Origin: CAJXSN01 sp947492235
GTDB taxonomy: Bacteria; Pseudomonadota; Alphaproteobacteria; Sphingomonadales; Sphingomonadaceae
Length of the DNA: 64,000 nt
Reading direction: 5' to 3'
NCBI RefSeq assembly: GCF_042492175.1
Contig: NZ_CP170453.1
Coordinates: 1,054,001-1,118,000, forward strand
The notes under the pieces are model-generated. The model had not been told where the DNA came from. It did no database searches and worked only from the letters and a program-made list of their open reading frames with translations. The first letter of the stretch is position 1, and each line of letters opens with the position of its first letter. This document shows positions 1 through 8,016 of this stretch, piece after piece. The translations under genes and the position numbers were made by a program.

Positions 1-995
1 TGCGCTCATTCGCCTCGCTGGCGCTGGCAGCCGCGACCGCCACACTTGCTACGCTTTCACCCACTCAGGGTGCAGCGCAGGAAAGTTCCACTGCGCTGTC
101 CACTTCCATTCCCGAAGAGTTCGCAGAGCTGCGCATCAAGGACGAACGGGTCCAGCGGCTCGGCTACCGGCTGGCCGTTGCCAATGCGTCCTATTGCGAG
201 ACCACACGCCCCAGTCTCGGACTGCTGCTGCACGATATTGCCGCTTATGGAGAGCCTGATCGTTTGCGCAGCGCGCTGGGCCTGACCGGCGATATCGCCG
301 TGCAGGCGGTGGTACCGGGCGATCCTGCGATAGAACTCCTCGCCGTCGATACGACCATCGAATCCGTCGCCGGGACGCCAGTATCCGCCGTGCCCTTCGA
401 AAGGAAACGCAAATGGTGGCGGATGACGCAGCTCAACGCGCTGCTCGACCAGAGCCTCGATAGGAGCGGGACCGCCAGCTTCGGGCTTCCGGACGGCGAG
501 ACCGTCACCATCACCGGCACCCCAGCCTGCGCAAGCAGCTTCGAAATCGGCGCTATCGGCAAACGCGCGGTGGCCGATGGCAGCCGCGTCGTGATCGGCG
601 AGAAATTTCCCGGTCTGGACTATGCCGACCCCGAACTCGCCGCTGTCATAGCGCACGAGCTGGCGCATAATGTCCTCGCCCACCGCGCTTTGCTGGATGC
701 ACAGGGGCGCAAGCGGAAGCTGGTGCGCGCCACCGAACGCGAAGCCGACCGGCTGGCCCCGTGGCTGCTCGCCAATGCGGGTTTCGATCCGCAGGCAGCC
801 TTGCGCTTCATGCAAGCATGGGGGCCCGACCACAGCGGCGGATGGCTGCTGCGCAAGCGCACCCATGACGGGTGGGACGAACGCGCCGAGATGATCGCCA
901 ACGAAGTCGCCATCGTCCGGGCACGGCTGGATGCTGGCGGCATGGCCGACTGGAAGACGCATTTCCAGCGCGAGCCGGAAACGCAGATCGACTAG
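1..995 (+). CDS. Secreted M48-like zinc metalloprotease (start at the left edge)
   Basis: The frame is open from base 3 and begins with a signal-peptide-like stretch (RSFASLALAAATATLATLS). The window starts with TG just before it, so the start codon very probably straddles the edge by one base, giving about 331 residues. Export is predicted with cleavage near residue 27. The zinc site is HELAH at about 219-223, and Glu248 in EREAD is a likely third ligand, the gluzincin arrangement of M48-type peptidases. There are no obvious membrane segments after the signal peptide. Substrate unknown; periplasmic protein quality control is an inference. The family call rests mainly on the HExxH/ExxxD pair, so fine classification is uncertain. 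The next gene is convergent. Confidence 0.8.
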   Translation, partial: RSFASLALAAATATLATLSPTQGAAQESSTALSTSIPEEFAELRIKDERVQRLGYRLAVANASYCETTRPSLGLLLHDIAAYGEPDRLRSALGLTGDIAVQAVVPGDPAIELLAVDTTIESVAGTPVSAVPFERKRKWWRMTQLNALLDQSLDRSGTASFGLPDGETVTITGTPACASSFEIGAIGKRAVADGSRVVIGEKFPGLDYADPELAAVIAHELAHNVLAHRALLDAQGRKRKLVRATEREADRLAPWLLANAGFDPQAALRFMQAWGPDHSGGWLLRKRTHDGWDERAEMIANEVAIVRARLDAGGMADWKTHFQREPETQID

Positions 996-1017
996 ATTGC
1001 GGCAGGTCCGGAGGAGC

Positions 1018-1659
1018 TTACGCTTCCTCTTCCATCGCCACTTTGTACATGCTCTCGCGCGGGCGCGCCATCACACGGCGCACCATTGGCTCGAAGAATT
1101 CCAGCGGTTCGCTCTTGTAGTCGGGATCGAATGCGGCCTGATCGTATTTCTCGCAGAACACCCGGCACGCTTCGTAATGCTCGTGGTCTTTGAACGCATC
1201 GCGCGCATTCTGGTCCATGCCGAGGTGGTGGAAATAGTAATAGCCCTGGAAGGCGCCATGGTTCTGGCAAATCCAGTAATTCTCCTCGCTCACAAACGGT
1301 TTGAGGATGGATGCGGCGACCTCGGGGTGATTGTAGCTGCCCAGCGTGTCCCCGATATCGTGCAGCAGCGCCATCACGACATATTCCTCGTCCCGTCCGT
1401 CGCGGTGGGCGCGGGTGGCGGTTTGCAGCGAATGCTCCAGCCGGTCGACCGGAAAGCCGCCAAAATCGCCATCGAGCAGGCGCAGATGGTCGAGCACACG
1501 GTCGGGCAATCCCTTGGCAAAGGCGCGGTATTCGCCGCCGATGATTTCCCAGTCCTCCTTCGTGCCTTCCTTCATCTCCGTGAAGGCGGCCCGCGCGGCT
1601 CCATGTTCTGCCACGCCGTGCGCCGCTTCGGCCTGCAATTTCGTGTCCTCGACACCCAT
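1018..1659 (-). CDS. HD-domain protein resembling mixed-valent diiron oxygenases
   Basis: A 213-residue protein. Counting from the third of three consecutive ATGs, the HD set is His76, His100-Asp101 (LLHDIGD), His111, His134 (QNHG) and Asp173 (YDQ). That spacing and the FQGYYYFHH and FEPMV segments resemble the small HD oxygenases (PhnZ, TmpB, myo-inositol oxygenase type) more than the nucleotide phosphohydrolases. Start choice: AGGAG lies about 8 bases before the third ATG and 2-5 before the others, so 1659 or 1662 is preferred over the longer frame to 1695. It is monocistronic and convergent with the upstream protease. There are no phosphonate or inositol genes nearby, so no substrate can be assigned. 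Confidence 0.75.
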   Translation of the reverse strand: MGVEDTKLQAEAAHGVAEHGAARAAFTEMKEGTKEDWEIIGGEYRAFAKGLPDRVLDHLRLLDGDFGGFPVDRLEHSLQTATRAHRDGRDEEYVVMALLHDIGDTLGSYNHPEVAASILKPFVSEENYWICQNHGAFQGYYYFHHLGMDQNARDAFKDHEHYEACRVFCEKYDQAAFDPDYKSEPLEFFEPMVRRVMARPRESMYKVAMEEEA

Positions 1660-1759
1660 CATCATCTCTCCTGTCTTTAGGACGCAAAGTGCCACAGACG
1701 GGGCAAATGCGCAAAACCTCTCTGACTTGCGCGGCCATTTGCGCTAGAGTGCCCGGACG

Positions 1760-3070
1760 ATGGCGGTGTTACCCTTCCGACCGACACGGTTTTTCGAGAA
1801 CAAAAACCGGGCGTTCTGGAACCTGCAACTGGCAGGCTGGGGCGGCGCATTCACGCTGCGCGCCGTATCGGGCTTTGCCGGCGGGCAGGAATTGTCATTC
1901 TTTGCGGTCATTCTGATCGAGGCGATTACCGGGCTTTCGATCAGCCTCATCCTCTCGACCGTCTTCCGCCAATTGCTTGGCCAGAAGCCCGTGGTGACAT
2001 GGGTCTCCACCGCTGCCGTTCTGGCGGTATCCGTGGTGGTTTTCGCCTTCATCCAGACCTGGGTGATCGACCTGACCCGGCCGGACAATTCCGAATTTGC
2101 CTCGCTGTTTATTGGCTATTCGATCTATCCGCTCACCCTGCTGGGCGCCTGGTCGGCGCTGTATTACGCGATCAATTTCTTCCTGCAGATCGAGGAGCAG
2201 GCGGACCAGCTGGAACGGTTAGAAGCGCAGGCAACAGCAGCGCAGCTCGCCATGCTGCGCTATCAGCTCAACCCGCATTTTCTGTTCAATACGCTGAATT
2301 CCATCAGCACTCTGGTGCTGCTCAAACAGACCGATCCGGCGAATGCGATGCTGACCCGGCTGAGCAGCTTCCTGCGGCACACGCTGATTACCAATCCTAG
2401 TGGAAAGGTGACGCTGAAACAGGAAATCGCCACCATCCAGCTTTATCTGGAGATAGAGCGGATGCGGTTCGAGGACCGCCTGCGCACCGAATTCGATATC
2501 GAGGACGAGGCCGCCAGGGCTTGCCTGCCCGCCATGCTGCTGCAACCGCTGGTGGAAAACGCAATCAAATACGCTGTTGGTCCACAGGAGGAAGGGGCGA
2601 AGATTACTCTGCGCGCCAACAGAACCGTCGATCGTTTGCGGATCATCGTCAGCGATACCGGCCCGGGCTTGCAAAAACGGCGCAAGGGCGATGTCGAAGG
2701 CGCTGCGCGCGGCGACGAGCCGGGCACCGGCGGCACGGTTTCGACCGGCGTAGGCCTGCCCAATATCCGCGACCGGCTGGGCCAGGCCTATGGCAGCGAC
2801 CATCTGTTCGAAATTCGCTCGCCACCCGAAGGCGGCTTCTCGGTGCTGATCGAAATCCCCTATGAGCGGGAAGAGCCCGACGAAAGTGCCGAACCAGCTC
2901 TCGTGCCGCCGTCGACTGCTCCGGCTGCATCCCCGCAATCTACCCCGCAACCCGAACCGGCTCCTGCAGCCTTTGCCGCACGCGGGAAACCCTCACCCGC
3001 CCCGTCCGTTGAACCTTCAACCCCCACAGCCGCGCGCCACCCCGAAACCGGCCGCGCAACCGGAAGATAG
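1760..3070 (+). CDS. LytS/YehU-type membrane sensor histidine kinase
   Basis: A 436-residue kinase. Membrane segments lie at roughly 22-40, 46-70, 80-101 and 115-142, then a short coiled coil, then the His_kinase domain with phospho-accepting His173 in LNPHFLFNTLNS. The ATPase part has the N box (Asn267 in LVENAIKY), G1 box DTGPG at 299-303 and G2 box GVGLPNIRDRL at 330-340. This fits the LytS family rather than HisKA kinases. It phosphorylates the LytTR regulator encoded 3 bases downstream, so the two form one operon. Oddity: residues about 371-436 are a Pro/Ala/Ser-rich tail beyond the ATPase domain. The signal sensed cannot be read from the sequence. Confidence 0.92.
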   Translation: MAVLPFRPTRFFENKNRAFWNLQLAGWGGAFTLRAVSGFAGGQELSFFAVILIEAITGLSISLILSTVFRQLLGQKPVVTWVSTAAVLAVSVVVFAFIQTWVIDLTRPDNSEFASLFIGYSIYPLTLLGAWSALYYAINFFLQIEEQADQLERLEAQATAAQLAMLRYQLNPHFLFNTLNSISTLVLLKQTDPANAMLTRLSSFLRHTLITNPSGKVTLKQEIATIQLYLEIERMRFEDRLRTEFDIEDEAARACLPAMLLQPLVENAIKYAVGPQEEGAKITLRANRTVDRLRIIVSDTGPGLQKRRKGDVEGAARGDEPGTGGTVSTGVGLPNIRDRLGQAYGSDHLFEIRSPPEGGFSVLIEIPYEREEPDESAEPALVPPSTAPAASPQSTPQPEPAPAAFAARGKPSPAPSVEPSTPTAARHPETGRATGR

Positions 3071-3073
3071 ACC

Positions 3074-3871
3074 ATGGCCATACGCACGATCCTCGTCGAC
3101 GATGAAAAGCTCGCCATTCAGGGGCTGCAATTGCGGCTGCAGAAATTCGACGATGTCGAGATCATCGAAACCTGCGCCAATGGCCGCGAGGCGATCCGCG
3201 CGATCAAGACGGAGAAGCCCGACCTCGTCTTCCTCGACATCCAGATGCCCGGCTTTGATGGCTTTTCCGTGGTGAAGGGCGTGATGGAAATCGAACCGCC
3301 GCTTTTCGTCTTCGTCACCGCCTATCAGGAGCATGCAATCCGCGCGTTCGAGGCCAACGCGGTCAATTATCTGATGAAGCCGGTCGACGAGGACAAGCTG
3401 GCCGACACTCTGGAGCGGGTGCGCATCAGACTGGCGGAGAAGAAGAGCAGCGAGGAGGCCGAAAAGCTCAAAACCGTGCTGGCCGAAGTCGCGCCCGATG
3501 CGGCAGAAGAACTGGAAGAGGGCGAAGGGGAAAGCGCCGACCGGTTCGAAAAGCTGATCAATGTGAAGGATCGGGGCCAGATCTTCCGCGTCGAAGTGGA
3601 TTCGATCGAGCATATCGAAGCAGCGGGCGACTACATGATCATCTCCACCGGAGACAATTCGCTGGTCCTGCGCGAGACGATGAAGGATCTGGAACGCAGG
3701 CTCGACCCGCGCAAGTTCCAGCGCGTGCACCGGTCAAAGATCGTGAACCTGAACCAGGTGCGGCAGGTTAAGCCGCATACCAATGGCGAGTGCTTTCTGG
3801 TTCTCGATAGCGGCGCAGAGGTGAAGGTGTCGCGGTCGTATCGGGATGTCGTGGCGCGGTTCGTGCATTAG
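3074..3871 (+). CDS. LytTR-family response regulator
   Basis: A 265-residue two-domain regulator. The receiver domain (about 1-115) shows acidic Asp9-Asp10, phosphorylation site Asp55 in FLDIQMPG, Thr82 and Lys102 (MKPVD). An acidic, charged linker at about 115-155 precedes a LytTR DNA-binding domain (about 158-265), with the family's FQRVHRSKIVN and VSRSY elements near the end. It starts 3 bases after the LytS-type kinase stop and is its likely partner. A perfect 8-bp hairpin (3882-3901, loop ATCC) follows the stop codon. LytTR proteins act as transcriptional regulators on direct-repeat sites; targets here are unknown. Confidence 0.93.
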   Translation: MAIRTILVDDEKLAIQGLQLRLQKFDDVEIIETCANGREAIRAIKTEKPDLVFLDIQMPGFDGFSVVKGVMEIEPPLFVFVTAYQEHAIRAFEANAVNYLMKPVDEDKLADTLERVRIRLAEKKSSEEAEKLKTVLAEVAPDAAEELEEGEGESADRFEKLINVKDRGQIFRVEVDSIEHIEAAGDYMIISTGDNSLVLRETMKDLERRLDPRKFQRVHRSKIVNLNQVRQVKPHTNGECFLVLDSGAEVKVSRSYRDVVARFVH

Positions 3872-3881
3872 TTTGTTTCAT

Positions 3882-3901
3882 GCCCGCGCATCCGCGCGGG
3901 C
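3882..3901 (+). terminator. Perfect hairpin after the LytTR gene, possible terminator
   Basis: GCCCGCGC and GCGCGGGC form an 8-bp stem around ATCC, beginning 11 bases after the regulator stop codon. No T tract follows on the plus strand, so intrinsic termination is unproven. It could be a Rho-assisted stop or part of a repeat. Confidence 0.3.
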
Positions 3902-4012
3902 GTCCTCGGTGCCTTATCGACCTTTCAGGCCCAGCACCTGCGGGCCGGCGGTCGCCCTCGCAGAGCCTCTCGGCTCCGATCATTTTCGGAAGATCAAGAC
4001 ACGACCACGAAA

Positions 4013-4158
4013 CCCCGTTCGTGCTGAGCTTGTCGGAAGCGAAGCTGGGCTGCTTGCCCAACCACTGCTCTTTCTTCTAGCGCAGTTTTCAAAGATAAAA
4101 GAGCAGCCCTTCGGAAGCGTAGCTCTTGCGCAGCAACACCGGCTCAGGGCGAAGGGAG
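4013..4158. repeat. Long degenerate inverted-repeat element upstream of nadC
   Basis: The left arm reads CCCGTTCGTGCTGAGCTTG then TCGGAAGC; the right part reads AGCCCTTCGGAAGC (from about 4104) and GGCTCAGGGCGAAGGGAG (to 4158). Inner arms also pair (CTGCTCTTTCTTCT with AAAGATAAAAGAGCAG), so the whole can fold into one long imperfect hairpin. I recognise the outer motif as a type of palindromic repeat common in sphingomonad genomes. The right arm looks interrupted by about 27 bases. The last bases supply the AAGGGAG ribosome-binding site of nadC. The preceding 100 bases (3902-4012) show nothing else I can name. Confidence 0.6.
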
Positions 4159-4167
4159 TTATTTAAT

Positions 4168-5028
4168 ATGACATGGAACCTCGCCGGCTTCGACCTCCCT
4201 GCCTTCGTCCGCTCCACGCTGGACGAGGACCTCGGCGCCGGCCTCCCCGGTGGCGGCACAGACGTTACAGCCACCAGCGTCATCCCCGCCGATGCGCGCT
4301 TCTCTGGCGTGATGGACAGCCGCGATGCGTGCTCGATCGCCGGACTGCCGATCGCGGAGGCGTTTTTCCGCGCGCTCGATCCCGACGCGAAAATCGAAAT
4401 TCTGGTTGAGGAAGGCGCGCAAGTGACGCCCGGCACCGATCTCATGCGGCTGGAAGGCAATGCCCGGGCGCTGCTGACGGCGGAGCGCAGCGCGCTCAAC
4501 ACCGTCCAGCACCTGACCGGCATCGCGACGATGGTCCGCGCATACGTCACTGCGATGGACAATCCCGATTGCACCCTGCTCGACACGCGCAAGACCATTC
4601 CCGGCCTGCGACACCTCGAGAAATACGCGGTGCGCATGGGCGGGGGCAACAACCACCGGATGGGCCTGTGGGACGCTGCGATGATCAAGGACAACCATAT
4701 CGCCGTCGCGGGCAATGTCGGCGAGGCGGTGCGCCGCGCGCGCGATGCGGGGGTGAAAGACATCATCTGCGAAGTGGACCGGATCGACCAGATCGAGCCT
4801 GCGCTGGAAGCAGGCGCCACCCGCCTGCTGCTCGACAATATGGAGCCACCAACCTTGCGCGAAGCCGTCGCGCTCGTTGCCGGCCGAGTGCCGACCGAAG
4901 CGAGCGGCGGGATCAATCTGGCGACTATCAAGGCGAAGGCCGCGACCGGCGTAAACTATGTGAGCGTCGGTCGCCTGACCCAAAGCGCGCCTGCCGCCGA
5001 TATCGGATTGGACTTTACGCCGCTGTAA
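4168..5028 (+). CDS. nadC: Nicotinate-nucleotide pyrophosphorylase (carboxylating)
   Basis: A 286-residue quinolinate phosphoribosyltransferase, which turns quinolinate and PRPP into nicotinate mononucleotide, CO2 and pyrophosphate in de novo NAD synthesis (cytosolic). Family signatures in order: AERSALN, DTRKTIPGLR, EKYAV, GGGNNHR, then IKDNHI and the late SGGIN segment of the barrel. Length is normal for the family. The frame extends upstream to 4126, but ATG 4168 is preferred because AAGGGAG lies 9 bases before it and homologues start with this hydrophobic segment. The ribosome-binding site lies inside the end of an inverted-repeat element. No other nad gene is nearby. Confidence 0.95.
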   Translation: MTWNLAGFDLPAFVRSTLDEDLGAGLPGGGTDVTATSVIPADARFSGVMDSRDACSIAGLPIAEAFFRALDPDAKIEILVEEGAQVTPGTDLMRLEGNARALLTAERSALNTVQHLTGIATMVRAYVTAMDNPDCTLLDTRKTIPGLRHLEKYAVRMGGGNNHRMGLWDAAMIKDNHIAVAGNVGEAVRRARDAGVKDIICEVDRIDQIEPALEAGATRLLLDNMEPPTLREAVALVAGRVPTEASGGINLATIKAKAATGVNYVSVGRLTQSAPAADIGLDFTPL

Positions 5029-5085
5029 CTTCTACAGTGTCGTCCACGAGGTGCACCTACTTGGTGCCAAGATCAGGGGGACACA

Positions 5086-5502
5086 ATGAAGCCGGATTCC
5101 ATCAGAAAATTCGATATCCTTTACTGGGCTTCGGTCCTTGTCGGGATTGGCGGCGCACTGTTGGTGTGGGACGAGAGCGTTGCTCTGGTGAACGCCGAAA
5201 TGGCAGCTTCGGGGATTGAAGATATGGGCGCTGCCGCGATGATCGGCAGCCTTGCATTCAGCCTGCTGATCAGCGGCGTCTTGTGGATGCTGATATCGGT
5301 CATGCGGGTCGAGGTTGTGAAGTGGGTGTTGGCGATATTCCTTGCTTGGGGCGCGATTTCGCTCGTCATGCAGATGGCCGTGACCCCGCTGACCAGCATG
5401 ATCACCGGTATTGCCAGCACAGTGTTCTCGCTCGCGGCGCTGTATTTCCTCTTTCAGCCCGATGCGAAGGAATGGTTCGCCGAGAAGCGCAATCGGAAAT
5501 AG
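5086..5502 (+). CDS. Small four-helix membrane protein, function unknown
   Basis: A 138-residue protein with predicted membrane segments at about 11-28, 50-72, 77-97 and 103-124 and a charged tail (EWFAEKRNRK). I recognise no family. Starts at ATG 5086 after AGGGGGACACA. It ends 4 bases before the GTG start of the RNase T2 gene, so the two may be cotranscribed. GC content is somewhat lower than in the neighbouring nadC. Confidence 0.8.
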   Translation: MKPDSIRKFDILYWASVLVGIGGALLVWDESVALVNAEMAASGIEDMGAAAMIGSLAFSLLISGVLWMLISVMRVEVVKWVLAIFLAWGAISLVMQMAVTPLTSMITGIASTVFSLAALYFLFQPDAKEWFAEKRNRK

Positions 5503-5506
5503 GTGC

Positions 5507-6232
5507 GTGATACGCCCTGCGTGGCCCGTCCGGTTCGCCAGTGCGGCACTGGCCGCTGCAAGCTTGGCCCTGCCGGTAGCGGCGACTGCGCAGGCCTATC
5601 AATGCAAGGCGCCGGCACGCATTTCCGTTCCTCCGGTCAAACAGGATGCGCGCACCCGCCAGCTGCCGGTCACCGGATACACCATGGCGCTCAGCTGGAG
5701 CCCGGAATTCTGCCGCACACGCCAGCGCAGCGGGAGCCATGCCACTCAGTGCTCAGGCCGCAATGGACGGTTCGGCTTTATCGTTCACGGCTTCTGGCCG
5801 GAGGGGCGCAGCACCTGGCCGCAATATTGCCCCACGGCGCAGCGCCCGCAGCCTGCAACGGTCAAACGCAGTTTCTGTATGATGCCGTCTGCCAGCCTCG
5901 CCGCACGGCAATGGGCCAAGCACGGCAGCTGCATGACGCGGCTGCCCGCGACCTATTTCAAAGTCACGAACATCCTGTGGAGCAGCTATCGCTGGCCCGA
6001 TTTCGACCGGATTTCGCGCGAAGACGACCTGACCGTGGGCCGCATCCGCGAAGCCTTCGCCAGCGCGAACAAAGGCTGGGAGCCGAGCATGGTCGGCGTG
6101 AAGCTTAACCGCCGCGGTTGGCTGGAAGAACTGCGCCTCTGCTACGGCAAACGGTTCAGGCCGAGAGTGTGCCCGAGCCGGACCTTCGGGCCTAGGGACG
6201 GGGTGAAGGCGAAGATTTGGCGGGGGATGTAA
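5507..6232 (+). CDS. Secreted ribonuclease T2 family protein
   Basis: A 241-residue protein with a signal peptide (cleavage near ATAQA, residue 30). The two catalytic boxes of RNase T2 are present: CAS I FIVHGFWPEG with His94 and CAS II WAKHGSC with His139; cysteines flank both boxes, as in disulfide-bonded members. It cleaves single-stranded RNA through 2',3'-cyclic phosphates, probably in the periplasm for nutrient scavenging. Start: GTG 5507 directly precedes the signal peptide and lies 4 bases after the upstream stop; the longer frame to 5411 would overlap that gene deeply. Bacterial T2 enzymes are usually similar in length. Confidence 0.93.
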   Translation: MIRPAWPVRFASAALAAASLALPVAATAQAYQCKAPARISVPPVKQDARTRQLPVTGYTMALSWSPEFCRTRQRSGSHATQCSGRNGRFGFIVHGFWPEGRSTWPQYCPTAQRPQPATVKRSFCMMPSASLAARQWAKHGSCMTRLPATYFKVTNILWSSYRWPDFDRISREDDLTVGRIREAFASANKGWEPSMVGVKLNRRGWLEELRLCYGKRFRPRVCPSRTFGPRDGVKAKIWRGM

Positions 6233-6270
6233 CGCAGGTAAATTGACGAGCTCGCACCAAGGGAGGCCCA

Positions 6271-6897
6271 ATGCCTGAAAATTTCAGCCTTAGGACAGTA
6301 CATCGCTATTCAGCGATCGTCATCATTGTCTTCGTCGCCTTGCACCTGCTCAACCATCTCGTGGGCCTGGCGGGCCAGCAGCAGCACATCGATTTTATGG
6401 CGGCCATTCGCCCGATTTACCGCAATGCCGTTGCAGAACCCCTGCTTCTGGTTTGTTTGATTCTGCAGATGGCCACGGGCCTCAGGATAGTCATCAAAGG
6501 TTGGCGAAGCAGACATGGCGCGATTGCTTGGACGCAGGCACTTTCGGGCCTTTACTTGATCTTCTTCCTGCTGAACCATGTCCTGGCAGTTCTCGCTGGG
6601 CGCCACATTTTGAATCTCGACACAGATTTTCGTTTCGCCGCCGCCGGGATTCACGCACCGCCGTTCGAGTGGTTCTTCATCCCGTATTATTTCCTAGCCG
6701 TGGCTGCTCTGTTCACACATCTTGGCTGCGCGGCCTATTGGTCTTTGCACAGCAAAAATGCCGCTGCCGGCTCAATCGCCTTTGCCGTTTTGATCGTGAG
6801 TGGCATTATTTTCGGCGGCGCTATCGTCGCAGGGCTCTCCGGTGTGCTGTTCGATGTCGAGATACCCGCAGAGTATCTAGCAACTTACAAATTCTAG
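6271..6897 (+). CDS. Five-helix membrane protein, possible b-type cytochrome
   Basis: A 208-residue protein with membrane segments at about 11-32, 54-76, 88-110, 133-156 and 166-190. Histidines sit inside or at the ends of three of them (His11, His25 and His29; His103 in LLNHVLAV; His150 in FTHLGC), and the sequence begins HRYSAI...HLLNHL. This resembles succinate dehydrogenase/fumarate reductase cytochrome b type membrane anchors, so heme binding is an inference. No dehydrogenase subunit is adjacent. Base composition is lower in GC than the surrounding genes. The start ATG follows AGGGAGGCCC. Confidence 0.8.
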   Translation: MPENFSLRTVHRYSAIVIIVFVALHLLNHLVGLAGQQQHIDFMAAIRPIYRNAVAEPLLLVCLILQMATGLRIVIKGWRSRHGAIAWTQALSGLYLIFFLLNHVLAVLAGRHILNLDTDFRFAAAGIHAPPFEWFFIPYYFLAVAALFTHLGCAAYWSLHSKNAAAGSIAFAVLIVSGIIFGGAIVAGLSGVLFDVEIPAEYLATYKF

Positions 6898-6913
6898 AAG
6901 GGCCACGCTCGGC

Positions 6914-7375
6914 TCACCGCCGCCCCTTAAAAAACTCGCGCAACATCTCCCCCGCCTCCGCCTCACCCATGCCGGAATACACTTCCGGCGCGTGGTGCGT
7001 CTGGGGCTGTTCGAACACAAGCGCGCCGTGCTCTACGCCGCCGCCCTTCGGGTCGCTCGCCGCGTAGTACAGCCGCGCGATTCGGGCGTGGGCTATGGCT
7101 CCGGCGCACATCGCGCAGGGTTCCAGCGTTACATAGAGGTCGCAGCCTTCAAGCCGTTCCTGCCCCAGCGCCTGCGCCGCACGGCGAATCGCCAGCAGTT
7201 CGGCGTGGGCGGTCGGGTCATTGAGGTCACGCGGGGCGTTATGCGCCTCGGCAATCACCTTGCCATCCTGCACCACCACCGCGCCCACCGGCACCTCGCC
7301 AGCCTCCGCCGCCAGCCGCCCCTGCGCCAGGGCCGCTTGCATTGCGGGCGGGATGGGCCATTTGGTCATGGGCAC
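6914..7375 (-). CDS. tadA: tRNA(adenine34) deaminase
   Basis: A 153-residue zinc deaminase. The zinc site is HAE at 57-59 plus PCAMC at 86-90 (Cys87, Cys90); Glu59 is the proton shuttle. It converts A34 to inosine in tRNA-Arg(ACG), allowing wobble decoding, and is normally essential. Length fits TadA. The first codon of the frame is GTG (7375) and an ATG follows two codons later (7369); neither has a strong ribosome-binding site, so the start is uncertain by two residues. Ends 16 bases from the convergent membrane-protein gene. Confidence 0.93.
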   Translation of the reverse strand: MPMTKWPIPPAMQAALAQGRLAAEAGEVPVGAVVVQDGKVIAEAHNAPRDLNDPTAHAELLAIRRAAQALGQERLEGCDLYVTLEPCAMCAGAIAHARIARLYYAASDPKGGGVEHGALVFEQPQTHHAPEVYSGMGEAEAGEMLREFFKGRR

Positions 7376-7512
7376 GCGCTAGCCCCGCCGGGACCGGATA
7401 GGCAAGCAATCGGTTGACGATTCGGCCATTGGCGGGTAACTGCGCGCCTTTCCCGGCTCTCCACGCGTCATGCGAGGCGGTGCCGTTATCCATTTTTGCA
7501 AAGAGATTTATC

Positions 7513-7800
7513 ATGTCGCGCATCTGCGAACTGACCGGCAAGGGCCGCCTGACCGGCAACAATGTGAGCCACGCGAACAACCGTACCAAGCGCGTGTTCC
7601 TGCCCAATCTGCAGAACGTCACGCTGCTGAGCGAGAAGCTGGAACGCGGCTTCAAGTTCCGCGTGTCGACCCACGGCTTGCGTTCGGTCGAGCACAATGG
7701 CGGGCTGGATAACTGGCTGCTGAAGACCAAGAACGAAAAGCTCAGCACCCGCGCACAGCGCGTGAAGAAAGAGCTCAAGAAGGCTGTCGCTGAAGCTTGA
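7513..7800 (+). CDS. rpmB: 50S ribosomal protein L28
   Basis: A 95-residue basic protein matching L28: CELTGKGR near the start, NNVSHANNRTKR, FLPNLQ and VSTHGLRS. ATG 7513 is the family start (MSRICEL...); the frame open back to 7414 has no support. It binds 23S rRNA in the large subunit. Transcribed alone, away from rpmG, which is common in this class. Two hairpins follow, the second (7965-7994) a standard terminator. Confidence 0.97.
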   Translation: MSRICELTGKGRLTGNNVSHANNRTKRVFLPNLQNVTLLSEKLERGFKFRVSTHGLRSVEHNGGLDNWLLKTKNEKLSTRAQRVKKELKKAVAEA

Positions 7801-7843
7801 TTTGTAGTGCGGGCCGGACATCCGTCCGACCCTTGCGGCACCA

Positions 7844-7912
7844 GCCCACTCCCCCGCCCAACCACCCGATAGCGTATCGGAGAATGATCGGGTGGTTGGG
7901 CGGGGAGTGGGC
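7844..7912. repeat. Large near-perfect palindrome after rpmB
   Basis: The arms 7844-7870 and 7887-7912 are reverse complements over 26 bases with a single extra C in the left arm, around a 16-base loop. The stem contains CCGCCCAACCACCCGAT. It lies between rpmB and a convergent gene, so it may stall transcription from both sides. There is no T tract at its end. It may also be a copy of a dispersed element. Confidence 0.75.
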
Positions 7913-7964
7913 CGGAACCGGGCGCAAGAAAGCGCGCAGCGATTTCTTAAAAGACGCATTTTTC

Positions 7965-7994
7965 AAGGCGCGCCGGGTGACCAGCGCGCCTTTT
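7965..7994 (+). terminator. Intrinsic terminator of rpmB
   Basis: GGCGCGC (7967-7973) pairs with GCGCGCC (7984-7990) around a 10-base loop; AA before and TTTT after extend the stem and give the T tract on the plus strand. It lies 165 bases after the rpmB stop codon, with nothing else on that strand between. Confidence 0.75.
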
Positions 7995-8016
7995 GCTGTG
8001 TCTGAACGCGCGGGAG

